A DNA stretch of 64,000 nucleotides from Agarophyton chilense (lineage: Eukaryota; Rhodophyta; Florideophyceae; Gracilariales; Gracilariaceae), in the NCBI GenBank assembly GCA_030374765.1, contig JARGXX010000099.1, positions 1,674,001 to 1,738,000 of the forward strand, read 5' to 3'. Shown one piece after another: positions 1-8,994 of the stretch (position 1 is its first letter; each line of letters begins with the position of its first letter). The position numbers were made by a program, and so were the translations under genes. The notes under the pieces are model-generated. The model did not search any database. It had not been told where the DNA came from and worked only from the letters and a program-made list of their open reading frames with translations.

Positions 1-787
1 GGGGTTCCCTGCGACTTCATCGGTCCACCAATGAAGTTGCAGCACACCTCTGTCGGCCGACAATTCAACAAAATGTTTTAAAGACACCATTCGGGCCATT
101 TGTGGGCCGCCAGGGGTGTGCTGCGACTCGATGGGGCTGGAGATGGGGAAGCTGTGGAGTGCGAATGAGGAACTGAAGAGGCGTGTGAAGGTGTTGGAAG
201 TGCACATGGAAGGGGTGGGGGAGATTTGGGGTGCGTGGAAGGTGTTGAAGGAGGTGGGAGAGGAGAGGGGGAGAGCGAAAGGGTCGCCGGTGACGCCAGG
301 GAGACGCGGGGACCCGGCTGGGATGAAGAAGGGGAGAGAGGAATGGAAAGGGGGAGGAGTTGGAGAGAGTCGGCTGAAGAAGAGGAGGGTTGGTAAGGAT
401 GTGGAGAAGAAGGGTGGGAATGTGTGTGTGGTGGGGCAGCCGGGTGTGAGGAACTTGAGCAGTGGGGAGGTGGACGAGGTTGAGAATGCGGTGGTGGACT
501 TCTTCAACCTCAAATACCCTCCAGGTGGAACGCTGGAGCCTAGTAAGCAAAAGGGCCAGTAAGAAGGTAGAAGGTACTGACGACTGCCTTGGTATGGATC
601 TCCACCTAGAGCGGTCAAAAGTGACCAATAAACTGCAAATGCAGATTAAACTGCATTAAATGGTCAAAACACTAAGATGCATGGAGTTCTTATTTCCAAA
701 TTTTTTTTTCAGGTGCCGAACTAGCGCAATCTGCAAAATTCTTAGATTTTTTGGCTTTTTATTTACAAAACTAGCTATCTAGCACAC
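1..787. other. Left-edge region, no confident gene
   Basis: A purine-rich reading frame on the plus strand (116-562, 148 codons) would encode a Lys/Glu/Gly-rich peptide with a short heptad-like start and a basic middle. Its composition follows the G/A-rich DNA, and the minus strand of the same stretch is also open, so coding is doubtful. It could equally be the 3' part of a gene starting outside the window. From about 660 to 787 the sequence is AT-rich and ends where truncated element A begins. I recognise nothing else here. Confidence 0.3.
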
Positions 788-1233
788 TTATCTAGCATTC
801 AGAGAACCCAGACGTAGCCTGACGACCAGGTCGATCACACCAGCCGTTTTCAACCGGGTGTTATTGGCATCTGAGACGTCGGGTACCATATCAGAACGGA
901 TGAGTGACCGCAATGGCGGGGGTAAAACCGATTCCACAATAAAGTTCGGCCCAGCACCTGTATCCAGGATAGTGAGATATCTCACCATAAACTGCGTGTG
1001 CAGACCAAGGTCAGCGTAAACCTTGTAGTTACGCTTGGCCATTACCAAGACTCTATCCGGGATCCGGTTATTTCTAATCCGTATCCACGGTCGACGCAAA
1101 ACACCGAGGTGTTTAGAGTCCGCGTCTGCGGTGTCCTTCCTTGTCAGGATTTTCACCGGGGAGCGAGGCATCGGCGCCTCGGGCGTCGTCAGCCTCAACT
1201 CTGAGGACGCCTCTCCCGAAGGGGAGACTCCCT
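788..1233 (-). pseudogene. pol fragment of element A (aspartic protease N-terminal part)
   Basis: This frame lies -1 relative to gag and has no ATG near its beginning, which fits synthesis as a Gag-Pol fusion. It contains the retropepsin motif 'LDTGAGPNFI' (Asp codon 962-964). The flanking segment 'VLRRPWIR...IPDRV...AKRNYKV' is shared with element B. The reading stops shortly after the protease core because the element is truncated near 788-800. No reverse transcriptase or integrase sequence follows. It is certainly non-functional as a polyprotein. Confidence 0.75.
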
Positions 1234-3504
1234 CTATTCTTTTCCTTGTACAGGGTCCTGGTCGGGCGAAGGCCCGACTTCCTCGGCAACGAGTGTATGA
1301 TTCCGTTGCACGGTAGCTACCGCAGGAGCGGGTTGAGATCCACCAGCGTGGTTTGGCGCTGGTGCGGCGCGTGCCGGCTGAGCCGGTTTGTACCGAGAAT
1401 TCGGAGTGTGAGGCAATGCGTTGGGGAAGTCCGTCTTCGCGCGGAGATATGACGTGAGTGGCACGGAGCCCTTCTCCTGCGGGGAGAGGGCTTCGTAATT
1501 ATCCACCACTCGCGCCATATCGCGTTGCGATAAAAGGCATTGCGGGGAGGTGTGCCCGCGCTCGTAGCACAAGTGGCACACCAACGTCACTCCCGCGTTT
1601 CGCGGTACGGCATTCCGAGCATCGGTGTATCTTCCGGGTTCCCAGTTTCCAACCCATCCAGGGCGCTGACTTCGTGTCCTTCCGTTCGAGTACGGCATAC
1701 GGGGGACCGGAGTGCGGCGGTCATTAAGATAAAAGACCTGCCCGTTCTCCGTGCCCCTTGCGGTTGAGTCAACCGAGCCATCCGTCGTAGACGGTAATTT
1801 CGTTGTCGGAATAGATAAACAATCGTGATGGATGACATTCATATTGTCATAACCCTGTTTGGAGATGCCATCGGTCGCAAATGACGGTGAAGAAGAGTCC
1901 GACTCAAGCAGCAATGCCTTAGCGGCCTTCGACCGGGTTCCCGGATTGCGTGCACGTAGTGCATCTCCCTCTGCGCGGGCAAACTGTACGAGTTCAAGGT
2001 AGGTCACCTTCGGCTCTTGTTACCTGTAACGGGCGACAAGAGTCTTAATGGCTGGATCCAAGCCATCAATGAACATCGTACAGCGTTCCCCAGCGGGGTA
2101 TACATTACCACAACGGTGGAAAGCCTTATTCAGGCGTACCGAGTAATCGGTCTCGAGCTCGCCGGAGCGTTGTCGAGTGTGTCGCAAAGCGAGTATCGCC
2201 GCTTGTATCGCGGAGTTGGTTGCGTAGGAACGCAGGAGGTACTGCACGGCCTCGGGCCAGCAGGTCACACCTCCTTCGGAGGCTCGCGACGAGCCCCGAA
2301 CCGACAAAAACTGATCTTCAGCGACACCCCGTAGATAGTAGGGTAGCGCCACGTAGTCTTGTCCTTCGTTCATTCCGAGTATATCGGCTTCCGCTACAAA
2401 GCGGTGTAGGAAATCCAAGACCAGAAATGGATGATCCCCAGTAAACGACTGGTTACGAAGTGAAAGCTGCATCAGCTTCATGCAGTCTTTCACTTTACCC
2501 GTGTCACGCGGTGTCAGACCTAAAGAGGAATCTTCTAGCCGGTAATACCGGTAGGACAGGAGTGTCCGGTACAGAGTGTTGGTGGGCTTCAAGGGTTTGA
2601 GGCTCGGATGTCGCCGACCCTTGGGGCGCGACCGGATGGCCCCGTAGGTGGCAGAGGACCGCTTTGAGCGGTAAGAGCGCCCATAACGATCCTGTGGGTC
2701 ATCGCTCACCGACGAATCGGAACTCCCCGAGTCACTCGGTTTACCGTCCGCCTCAGATGATGAGTCGGACGGGTGTCCGTGCTTACGGTTAGAATCCCGG
2801 TTCTTCCGGCTCTTCCGGTTCCGCGACTGGGTCTCTCGATGAGAGACAACCGGTCTAGCCGCGTTCGCGGGCGAGGTTAACGTCCTCTCGACTGACTCAA
2901 GTCGGCTTCGGAGACGCTCGAAGCGATTCTCCATACCTTCTGCGAAGGAAGACGGAGCGCCAAATCACTCGAGTAGTGTATTGACGTCCGACCGCAATAC
3001 GCGGATATCCTCGGCTAACTCACTTGGAGGGGGGTTAGCGAGGCTTCCTCGTAAAGAGGTGAACTCCCTCGAGAGGGTATTGTGAGCATTTCGCAGGGAG
3101 CGGAGCTGCTCTTCCAAGCGTACAATCCGCGCTTGGTCGACCAACCGCGGAGGCGGAGAAACCACCGTTGCAACGGTCGTTATCCCGGAATCGGGCTGCG
3201 GGTCTTCAGTGCCGGTGACCGGTATCCCCCGGGAATCCGGTGTTGGAGCCAGGGCCTGTGGAACATAAGTGCCCCTGGCATCACCGCTTTGGCGGGAACG
3301 GCTGCGTGTTGCAGGACGCTCCATGCTAGGCGGTTTCCTTGGCATTGGCCACACCGTCTCGGCGGAAGAATAGAAAGCAAACCGGTGAGACCGGAAAAAA
3401 CCCGTTAAACAGAAAACAACCTCACAGAGGACACAAGCGGTCTTGACTTCTAAGTCGGGAGACCAATTTGTAGGACAATGCCCCCAAGGGGGAAACCCTA
3501 CCAA
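1234..3504 (-). pseudogene. gag of element A, interrupted by two stops
   Basis: Gag, the structural nucleocapsid polyprotein. One reading frame runs through three blocks: 3504-2965 (Arg/Pro-rich start, then a coiled-coil-like segment), 2934-2020 (Ser/Arg/Asp-rich, then a capsid-like helical region) and 2007-1234 (ending in a zinc knuckle). The blocks are separated by an in-frame TGA just after the 'DVNTLLE' motif (2962-2964) and an in-frame TAA (2017-2019). Element B has sense codons at the equivalent places. The knuckle has the form CX2CX4HX4C ('CHLCYERGHTSPQC'). The frame ends with TAG at 1234-1236, preceded by an A-run, where pol continues in the -1 frame. Confidence 0.8.
3448..3465 (-). 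other. Primer-binding site of element A
   Basis: These 18 nt lie 3 nt inside the LTR. On the plus strand they end in CCA, as expected for the complement of a tRNA 3' end. The same 18 nt occur at 55468-55485 in element B, although the surrounding sequence differs. I could not assign the tRNA species. Confidence 0.7.
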
Positions 3505-4275
3505 GACGTCCGGATCTTCCTCTCACGAGGTAACCGGCGCGGTAGAGCCCTCCCAGGGATCGGCGCGCAATGCGGGGTGTAAGCCGGAGCCGAACCGAAC
3601 CGTCGCGACGGGCGCAGGGAGGCTGAAAGAAGCCGAGAATATCCGCCGAAGCGGTGCTTGCGTATCCTCTGAGGAGGCAAAACCCACGAGTGTGGCGAGC
3701 ACGACAGGTATCAGTGCGGGCTGCAAGAGCGGGAATTGCCCAATGAAGGGGAGGAAAAGGGAAGGAAAATGGGAATGGAGGCAAGAGGGCGAGGTTGACC
3801 ACGAGTCGCAAGAGGGGACTCGGGAATAGCCGGCACTTCCGGGTGTAGCAAACCGTATACACGGGCGGAGCCACGAAAGTGGGAATAGATACCCAACACA
3901 CGAGGGCTGCTTGAACGTCCAAGGGGGTTGGGAAGCCGTGCACCACGGGAAATCCCTCCGTAAGGAGTTGTATATCCGCGCAGGCGGTTCGACCCAGAGC
4001 CAAGATCTGGAAGACCAAGATCACCCTTGTTGGGGAGACTTTACTGGACCGGCGGCCGCGAGGCCGGCGGCCTAAGTACTGTAGTCACCGTAGAATAGAA
4101 TAAATAAAGTCTATCCTAAATAGCTAAATGTCCGTCTAACAAAGGGGCCAATCTGGCGGCCACGTGTCGCGCGGGCGCTGCGGCCACGTGTATGGCACCC
4201 GGTCCCGCCGGTGCATTACCGGCGTTCCGGCCATCGCCGTGAAAACGGATTACTCCTACTCATAACGAGGTTGCA
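3469..4275 (-). repeat. 5' LTR of element A (about 807 bp)
   Basis: In element orientation it starts TGCAACC and ends CCTACA, the TG...CA ends usual for LTRs, and the PBS follows directly. It is nearly identical, in inverted orientation, to 4342-5142. An open frame of about 200 codons across most of the LTR (3422-4024) recurs in the inverted copy. Because it lies within an LTR I treat it as non-coding. Confidence 0.85.
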
Positions 4276-4280
4276 CGCCT

Positions 4281-4341
4281 GAAGAGCAACGTCCTCCAGG
4301 GAGGTTTTTGGGGACTTAAGTTTTTTCTGGAGCCTCCGGCG
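4281..4341. repeat. 61-bp inverted repeat flanking the solo LTR, left arm
   Basis: Its reverse complement matches 5144-5204 almost perfectly, apart from an A/G difference in the GC-rich end. It forms the spacer between the two head-to-head LTRs. The right arm runs directly into sequence (5205-5275) resembling the ends of the long-TIR transposon at 56779-58481, so this unit may be the interior of a related DNA transposon. Confidence 0.7.
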
Positions 4342-5142
4342 TGCAACCTCGTTATGAGTAGGAGTAATCCGTTTCACGGCGATGACCGGAACGCCGGTGA
4401 TGCACCGGCGGGATCGAGTGCCATACACGTGGCCGCAGCGCCCGCGCGACACGTGGCCGCCAGATTGGCCCCTTTGTTAGACGGACATTTAGCTATTTAG
4501 GATAGACTTTATTTATTCTATTCTACGGTGACTACAGTACTTAGGCCGCCGGCCTCGCGGCCGCCGGTCAAGTAAAGTCTCCCCAACAAGGGTGATCTTG
4601 GTCTTCCAGATCTTGGCTCTGGGTCGAACCGCCTGCGCGGATATACAACTCCTTACGGAGGGATTTCCCGTGGTGCACGGCTTCCCAACCCCCTTGGACG
4701 TTCAAGCAGCCCTCGTGTGTTGGGTATCTATTCCCACTTTCGTGGCTCCGCCCGTGTATACGGTTTGCTACACCCGGAAGTGCCGGCTATTCCCGAGTCC
4801 CCTCTTGCGACTCGTGGTCAACCTCGCCCTCTTGCCTCCGTTCCCATTTTCATTCCCTTTTCCTCCCCTTCATTGGGCAATTCCCGCTCTTGCAGCCCGC
4901 ACTGATACCTGTCGTGCTCGCCACTCTCGTGGGTTTTGTATCCTCAGAGGATACGCAAGCACCGCTTCGGCGGATATTCTCGGCTTCTTTCAGCCTCCCT
5001 GCGCCCGTCGCGACGGTTCGGCTCCGGCTTACACCCGGCATTGCGCGCCGATCCCTGGGAGGGCTCTACCGCGCCAGTTACCTCGTGAGAGAAAAATCCA
5101 GACGTCTTCGTATGTTTTCCCCCTTGGGGGCATTGTCCTACA
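4342..5142 (+). repeat. Inverted second LTR copy (about 801 bp)
   Basis: A plus-strand copy of the element A LTR with the same TGCAACC start and CCTACA end. It has small indels and substitutions relative to 3469-4275. No PBS, gag or other internal sequence follows, so it is a solo LTR or a rearrangement product. It is bounded by an inverted repeat (4281-4341 and 5144-5204) rather than by a direct target duplication. Confidence 0.8.
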
Positions 5143-5143
5143 A

Positions 5144-5275
5144 CGCCGGAGGCTCCGGAAAAAACTTAAGTCCCCAAAAACCTCCCTGGAGGACGTTGCT
5201 CTTCACGTGAACACGCTCCCTACGGTTGAGCATCACTAAGCTTCCGAGACAAGACAGTAGCATACCCCGGAGGTG
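5144..5275. repeat. Right arm of the 61-bp repeat plus transposon-end fragment
   Basis: Bases 5144-5204 are the partner of 4281-4341. Bases 5211-5275 then match the right end of the long-TIR element near 58412-58481: a repeated 'GGTTGAGC' unit, a 'GACAAGACAGTAGCAT' block and a terminal 'GTGATTGTACGA'. This is a remnant of a related transposon next to which, or in which, the LTR sits. Confidence 0.6.
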
Positions 5276-5339
5276 ATTGTACGATAGCTTTTAAAAGACT
5301 GTACATCAGTAAATTTCCTTCCATTTGCGTAGACGGCAC

Positions 5340-6472
5340 GGAAGTAAACCCCCCATACACTTTTAATAGGGTTTTAATCAAATCTGCGTGCAGGCCATTT
5401 CATTTTTTCAATATTTTTAAATTCAAACCACTCTTTTGTGAATTTTGAACAGTTTATAGCAGCATCGTTCTGCTGAAGAATAAAACTTTCACAATAAACC
5501 TTTGACGATAGTGGAAGCAAATAGTTTTCCAAAGTATTACAATACTTTTTGGAATCTTGATTCTCATTAAAACCATTAAATCACTGTAACAATCTTCGAA
5601 AAACGTACACCAATCCATGAATCTTCTCTCACCAACTTTTCGCCTAGAAATGACTTTTTCGTCCTTTTTAAGATCATGCCAGTAGTAGTGGGATCCATCC
5701 ACACCATTCAAGTTAGTTCTTCTTCATCAGAAAATATAACCTGAGGTCATTGGGCAATGAAAAAACCGTGAAATTTTCGTACTGTCTCTAGCCTTCTCTG
5801 AACATGTCTTGGCATCAATTTCGGTACTTTTTGTATCTTCATGTACTTCATAGTTGTAGATTTATTCAATATCTGTTGCACACGCCGAGTAGTCACAAAT
5901 AAGTTGAGATTTTTTTTAGTTGTGATGCAGATTACTTTTTTCTTTCTGTCTAGCAGAGAAGAATATGGTAAGATTCTTTAGATAGCTTACAATTGTTCTT
6001 TGTGTTGTAGTTTTTTCTGTGTTTTTTTCTATTGTTAAGATTAAGCTGCGAAAACCATTCGGCTTTGCTTTGTCTTCTTGGCGATTTTGCTGAAAGAAAA
6101 GATTTCGGTAAAAAGAGCATCAATGGCACCTTTTTCTTCGAGTGTCAGGCACGGGTTTCTACCCATTCTAGGCTGCGTGGAGAACTAGAAGTTAAGAAAA
6201 AGATTCAAAATATGCTTTTAAGTTAGTTTTTTTTTTCTATTGGGAGAACGTTTGATTATAATGGTCATAAAAACTTTTTGTTCTATTCTAATTTCGTGGT
6301 CTGAGTTACCGTTTCTCATACACTTTGGTAAGAAACCACTCGTTTGTTTTTTTTTTTCCGTTTATGTGTGATACAGTAGAGTAGCGGGTGGCTAAATATG
6401 AATGGATCAAGCTCCAAACTGACCGAGAAAATGGAAAGACATAGGGGTGTTCTATTCTAATTTCGGTCACTG
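5340..6472 (-). mobile_element. Decayed Tc1/mariner transposon
   Basis: On the minus strand, conceptual reading with frame changes gives recognisable Tc1/mariner transposase pieces in the right order. From about 5950 down these are an HTH-like N-terminal part ('TRRVQQILNKS'), then 'VIFSDEEEL' (first catalytic Asp), 'GVDGSHYYWHDLKK' (open frame 5711-5454), a 'QQNDAAI' version of the QQDNA motif, and near 5360 a 'KMKWPAR' segment followed by a decayed SPDLNPIENVW-type motif. At the right end, 'ATTTCGGTCACTG' at about 6460-6472 followed by TA (6473-6474) matches a typical Tc1 terminal repeat beginning CAGTG next to a TA target. Stops and frameshifts make it non-functional. Confidence 0.7.
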
Positions 6473-7063
6473 TAGACATGCTCCTGTGCTCCCAAAGAAA
6501 CTAAGAGGATATTGCGATCTATCGTTTACGTTGATTTCCGACTACTCTTCTTGCCAAAATCACTTCATCGTGTCGTAAAACCTATACCACTCGAACGACG
6601 ACTTTGTTGAGGGTGACACCCAGTTAGCGTGTCTGTGTTTCAGAGGGGGTGGAGTTGAGTTAAAGTCGTCTAGGCATTTTACATATGACAAACAAAATGA
6701 CAGTCTAAGTCTGTAGTATCAGTACAGTTGAGTTATTGAATCTAAAAATATCCACCACCAACATGGCGAAAACAATGCGGTCGTGAAGTGAGTTGGCTCG
6801 GATATGCTGTACACCTCCTTTGTAATTCCAATCCGTGGTAGTCTTGTCACAGGAGTACAGTGCTGCCATTCGCAGGAGGCCACCAAAAGATCGAGACATA
6901 CATGAACAGAAGCGGCAATTTCGAACCAGATTTTGTGGACTGTAGTGTTCGTATTGTGGCTCTAAGGAACGGGCAGTTTGGAGGGCGGAGGTTGTTCGAA
7001 AGCGGTCCCGAAAACAAAATAATGCTTGCGAAACAGACTGCATACGATACGATAAATACTATT
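6473..7063. other. Intergenic region upstream of the E2F gene's 3' end
   Basis: Two overlapping reading frames of about 80-112 codons occur on opposite strands (6705-7043 minus, 6860-7099 plus), but neither has a recognisable motif or a coding-like composition. I see no gene here. Confidence 0.4.
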
Positions 7064-8203
7064 TCAAGGCACGTCTGGAAGTTGTTCTGTCACTGTTAGA
7101 GGTTGAGCGCTGAGGTCGCCCACATCAGGTAAGCCTTTCTCAGAGTTTGTCATGACGGTTTCATACAAGTCTGCTAGACCGTGGTGATCTTCCAGTCCTG
7201 TCTCTTCAAAGGAGTAAAAAAACTCCTGTTCCGTCTGCGCAGGGGAAAGTCGAAGGATACCCATGACATCTTGGTCATCCTCTAAAACATTCGGGACAGG
7301 AGGATTGGGGATAGAGATTTCGGGTGTAAACTCCGGTGTGTCATTTTGTCTAGACGATGACGGTTCAGATTTGACGGGAGGGTCTTCACCGCCTTGAGAT
7401 ACGAGGAGACAGTCAATGGGCCCTGAGTTACTCTTGACAAATACTTGATAGCGGCGTTCACCGTAGGGCATACCTTCGTCTGGATCCGGGACTTCGAGTT
7501 CCGTGCCAGGGGGTGCCTTGATAGCAATAAGAGTATCGCCACGAAGTTCAGGAATAGCCTTGATATCGTGATGCGTGACATATGCATAAGCAGCACACTG
7601 TTCACCGGACGCAAGCTCTTTCAAGCGGGCTTGCATGGAATCTATTTGCTGGTCCAAGTCACGTTCCTCAGCGCTGAGGATATCAAACTCTTTTCGAAGT
7701 GCGGAAAGCTCTTGTTGCGATGTAGGGGTTGTAGATACTGGATGACGCCATTTGATATTGTTCTTACTTTTTTTCTCGATGATTCCAATACCTTCCAGCA
7801 CATTTGTAATGTCGTAGATTCGCCTCTTCTGTACATGCAAGCGTTCGGCAGCCATATTTAGATCCAGAACGCCGTCGTTGCTATCCTTGAGGAGATTGAC
7901 AAACTTTGTAGTAAGAAGGCCGAGGCTGCTGTCATAGCGACACGTTTTGTCTTCGACAAGCATGGAGGCTTTCTTCTTGGGTTTGCGGTTGACGGTTTCC
8001 GGGACCCCTCGTGCTGTGATGTTGCGGGGACGTTTAAGAGAGCGCTGTTCGGGGGAGGTGGGGGATGGCTGGTTGAGGGTGGTGAGGGTGCTGGCGGCGA
8101 CGGATTCGTCCGCCGAGGGTGTAGGCAGTGAAATATTCTGAGCAGTAGTGGGTGGGAGCGGAGGTGGGGGGCCAGGTGAAGAAGAAGCGGCAGTAGAGGC
8201 CAT
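7064..8203 (-). CDS. E2F: E2F-family transcription factor
   Basis: E2F factors pair with DP proteins and drive G1/S genes; retinoblastoma (RB) protein represses them. I place the start at 8203, giving 379 aa; an upstream in-frame ATG at 8260 would add 19 residues and is less likely. The Pro/Ser-rich N-terminus is followed by a basic 'RKPKKK' segment, then the winged-helix DNA-binding domain (about residues 88-153, with '[19 protein letters not shown]'). A leucine-rich dimerisation helix and marked box come next (about 164-270). A C-terminal acidic/aromatic stretch, '[10 protein letters not shown]' then 'LADLYE' (about 327-347), resembles the RB-binding part of activator E2Fs. There is only one DNA-binding domain, so it is not of the DP-independent E2F7/8 type. 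It is divergent from the Der/EngA gene. Activator status is inferred. Confidence 0.9.
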   Translation of the reverse strand: MASTAASSSPGPPPPLPPTTAQNISLPTPSADESVAASTLTTLNQPSPTSPEQRSLKRPRNITARGVPETVNRKPKKKASMLVEDKTCRYDSSLGLLTTKFVNLLKDSNDGVLDLNMAAERLHVQKRRIYDITNVLEGIGIIEKKSKNNIKWRHPVSTTPTSQQELSALRKEFDILSAEERDLDQQIDSMQARLKELASGEQCAAYAYVTHHDIKAIPELRGDTLIAIKAPPGTELEVPDPDEGMPYGERRYQVFVKSNSGPIDCLLVSQGGEDPPVKSEPSSSRQNDTPEFTPEISIPNPPVPNVLEDDQDVMGILRLSPAQTEQEFFYSFEETGLEDHHGLADLYETVMTNSEKGLPDVGDLSAQPLTVTEQLPDVP

Positions 8204-8994
8204 AGTGCGAGTGACACAAGTGCAGTATGGACGAAGAATGGCGCGAAGAAGAGTGTGCACAGGAAGAACGATAGGAAACAGCGGCGGCGGGAAGGGCGTT
8301 ATGCCGAAGTGGATGGTGGAGAGCGTGTTGGAACGCGTGGCGTGGAGCGGTAATAGCGAGGTGACGGGGTATTTGGGGGCGAGATGAAGTATGTAATGCT
8401 AAGGAGGACAACTAAAAAGGGATGGTGAAACGTTGCGAGATTGTGCTAGGTGGCGCAGCGAACCGTACAAAGGTACACCGCCAGTTAATGGAATGGACGC
8501 GGCCGTTGCACACTAGAGCAGAGGCTCCGAGAGATGGGAAGCGCTGGTGCAGCTGTTGGGCGCACAAGTGCAGTCGGGATCAATCGAAAGCAGAGAATGC
8601 AGCGCAGGGTGCGGGCCCGTTCGGACAGTGAGCGGACCGCGACGTGAAAGCGCGGGAATTGTGCGCGTTTGCTTTTTTGAGTTTCCCGTCCTTACCGCCA
8701 ACTGGCGCAGGTGTTGCACGCGCGCCGCACGCGTGCCACGCGTGCCACGCACTCTTCTGCCACGTTGCACGCGTGTGTCGCGCACGAAGGGCGCGTGCTG
8801 CGCGCATGCTCGCCGAAAGAATCTCTGGAACGAAACACAAGAGCGACGCAGCACATGAAGCGAAAGACGCGTCATTCATTGTTTCGTTTCACGGGGAGTG
8901 TATCTACCGACGGTACCGTCGTACGTACACGCCGAGTCGTTGCAGGTCGCCTCACGCAGTTGGCGCGGCCGCCTATCTTGGAAGTCTTGCCGCG
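8204..8994. promoter_or_regulatory. Shared divergent upstream region of E2F and Der/EngA
   Basis: About 790 bp separates the two divergent starts. It is GC-rich, with clustered short repeats of the GCGTGCCAC type around 8705-8800. It contains 'CGCGGGAA' at 8651-8658, a match to the E2F consensus TTCCCGCG read on the other strand, and a near match 'TTTCCCGTC' at 8682-8690. Long open frames crossing this region in several frames look like GC-driven shadows. Confidence 0.45.

Larger units (their letters stand above)
788..4275 (-). mobile_element. Truncated Ty3/gypsy LTR retrotransposon (element A)
   Basis: This is a minus-strand element made of a 5' LTR (4275 down to 3469), a primer-binding site, gag (3504 down to 1234) and the first part of pol (to about 788). 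The proteins align with those of element B (44608-56403), and both share the same 18-nt PBS. Pol breaks off just after the protease active site, so reverse transcriptase, RNase H and integrase are absent: the copy is 3'-truncated. Gag carries two in-frame stops. The gag frame and zinc knuckle are better preserved here than in B, and the protease motif still has its catalytic Asp. Confidence 0.85.

Noticed and set aside
3422-4024. 200-codon frame, repeated at 4592-5239 on the other strand
   Set aside because: It lies in the two LTR copies and exists twice only because the LTR is duplicated; LTRs are normally non-coding and the frame has no motif.
6860-7099. 79-codon plus-strand frame near the E2F 3' end
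   Set aside because: It overlaps another frame on the minus strand, has no motif and runs into the E2F coding region.
8644-8994. N-terminal extension of the Der/EngA protein by 117 codons
   Set aside because: The extension is Cys/His/Arg-rich junk-like sequence from the repeat-rich promoter; ATG 8995 gives a targeting-like start.
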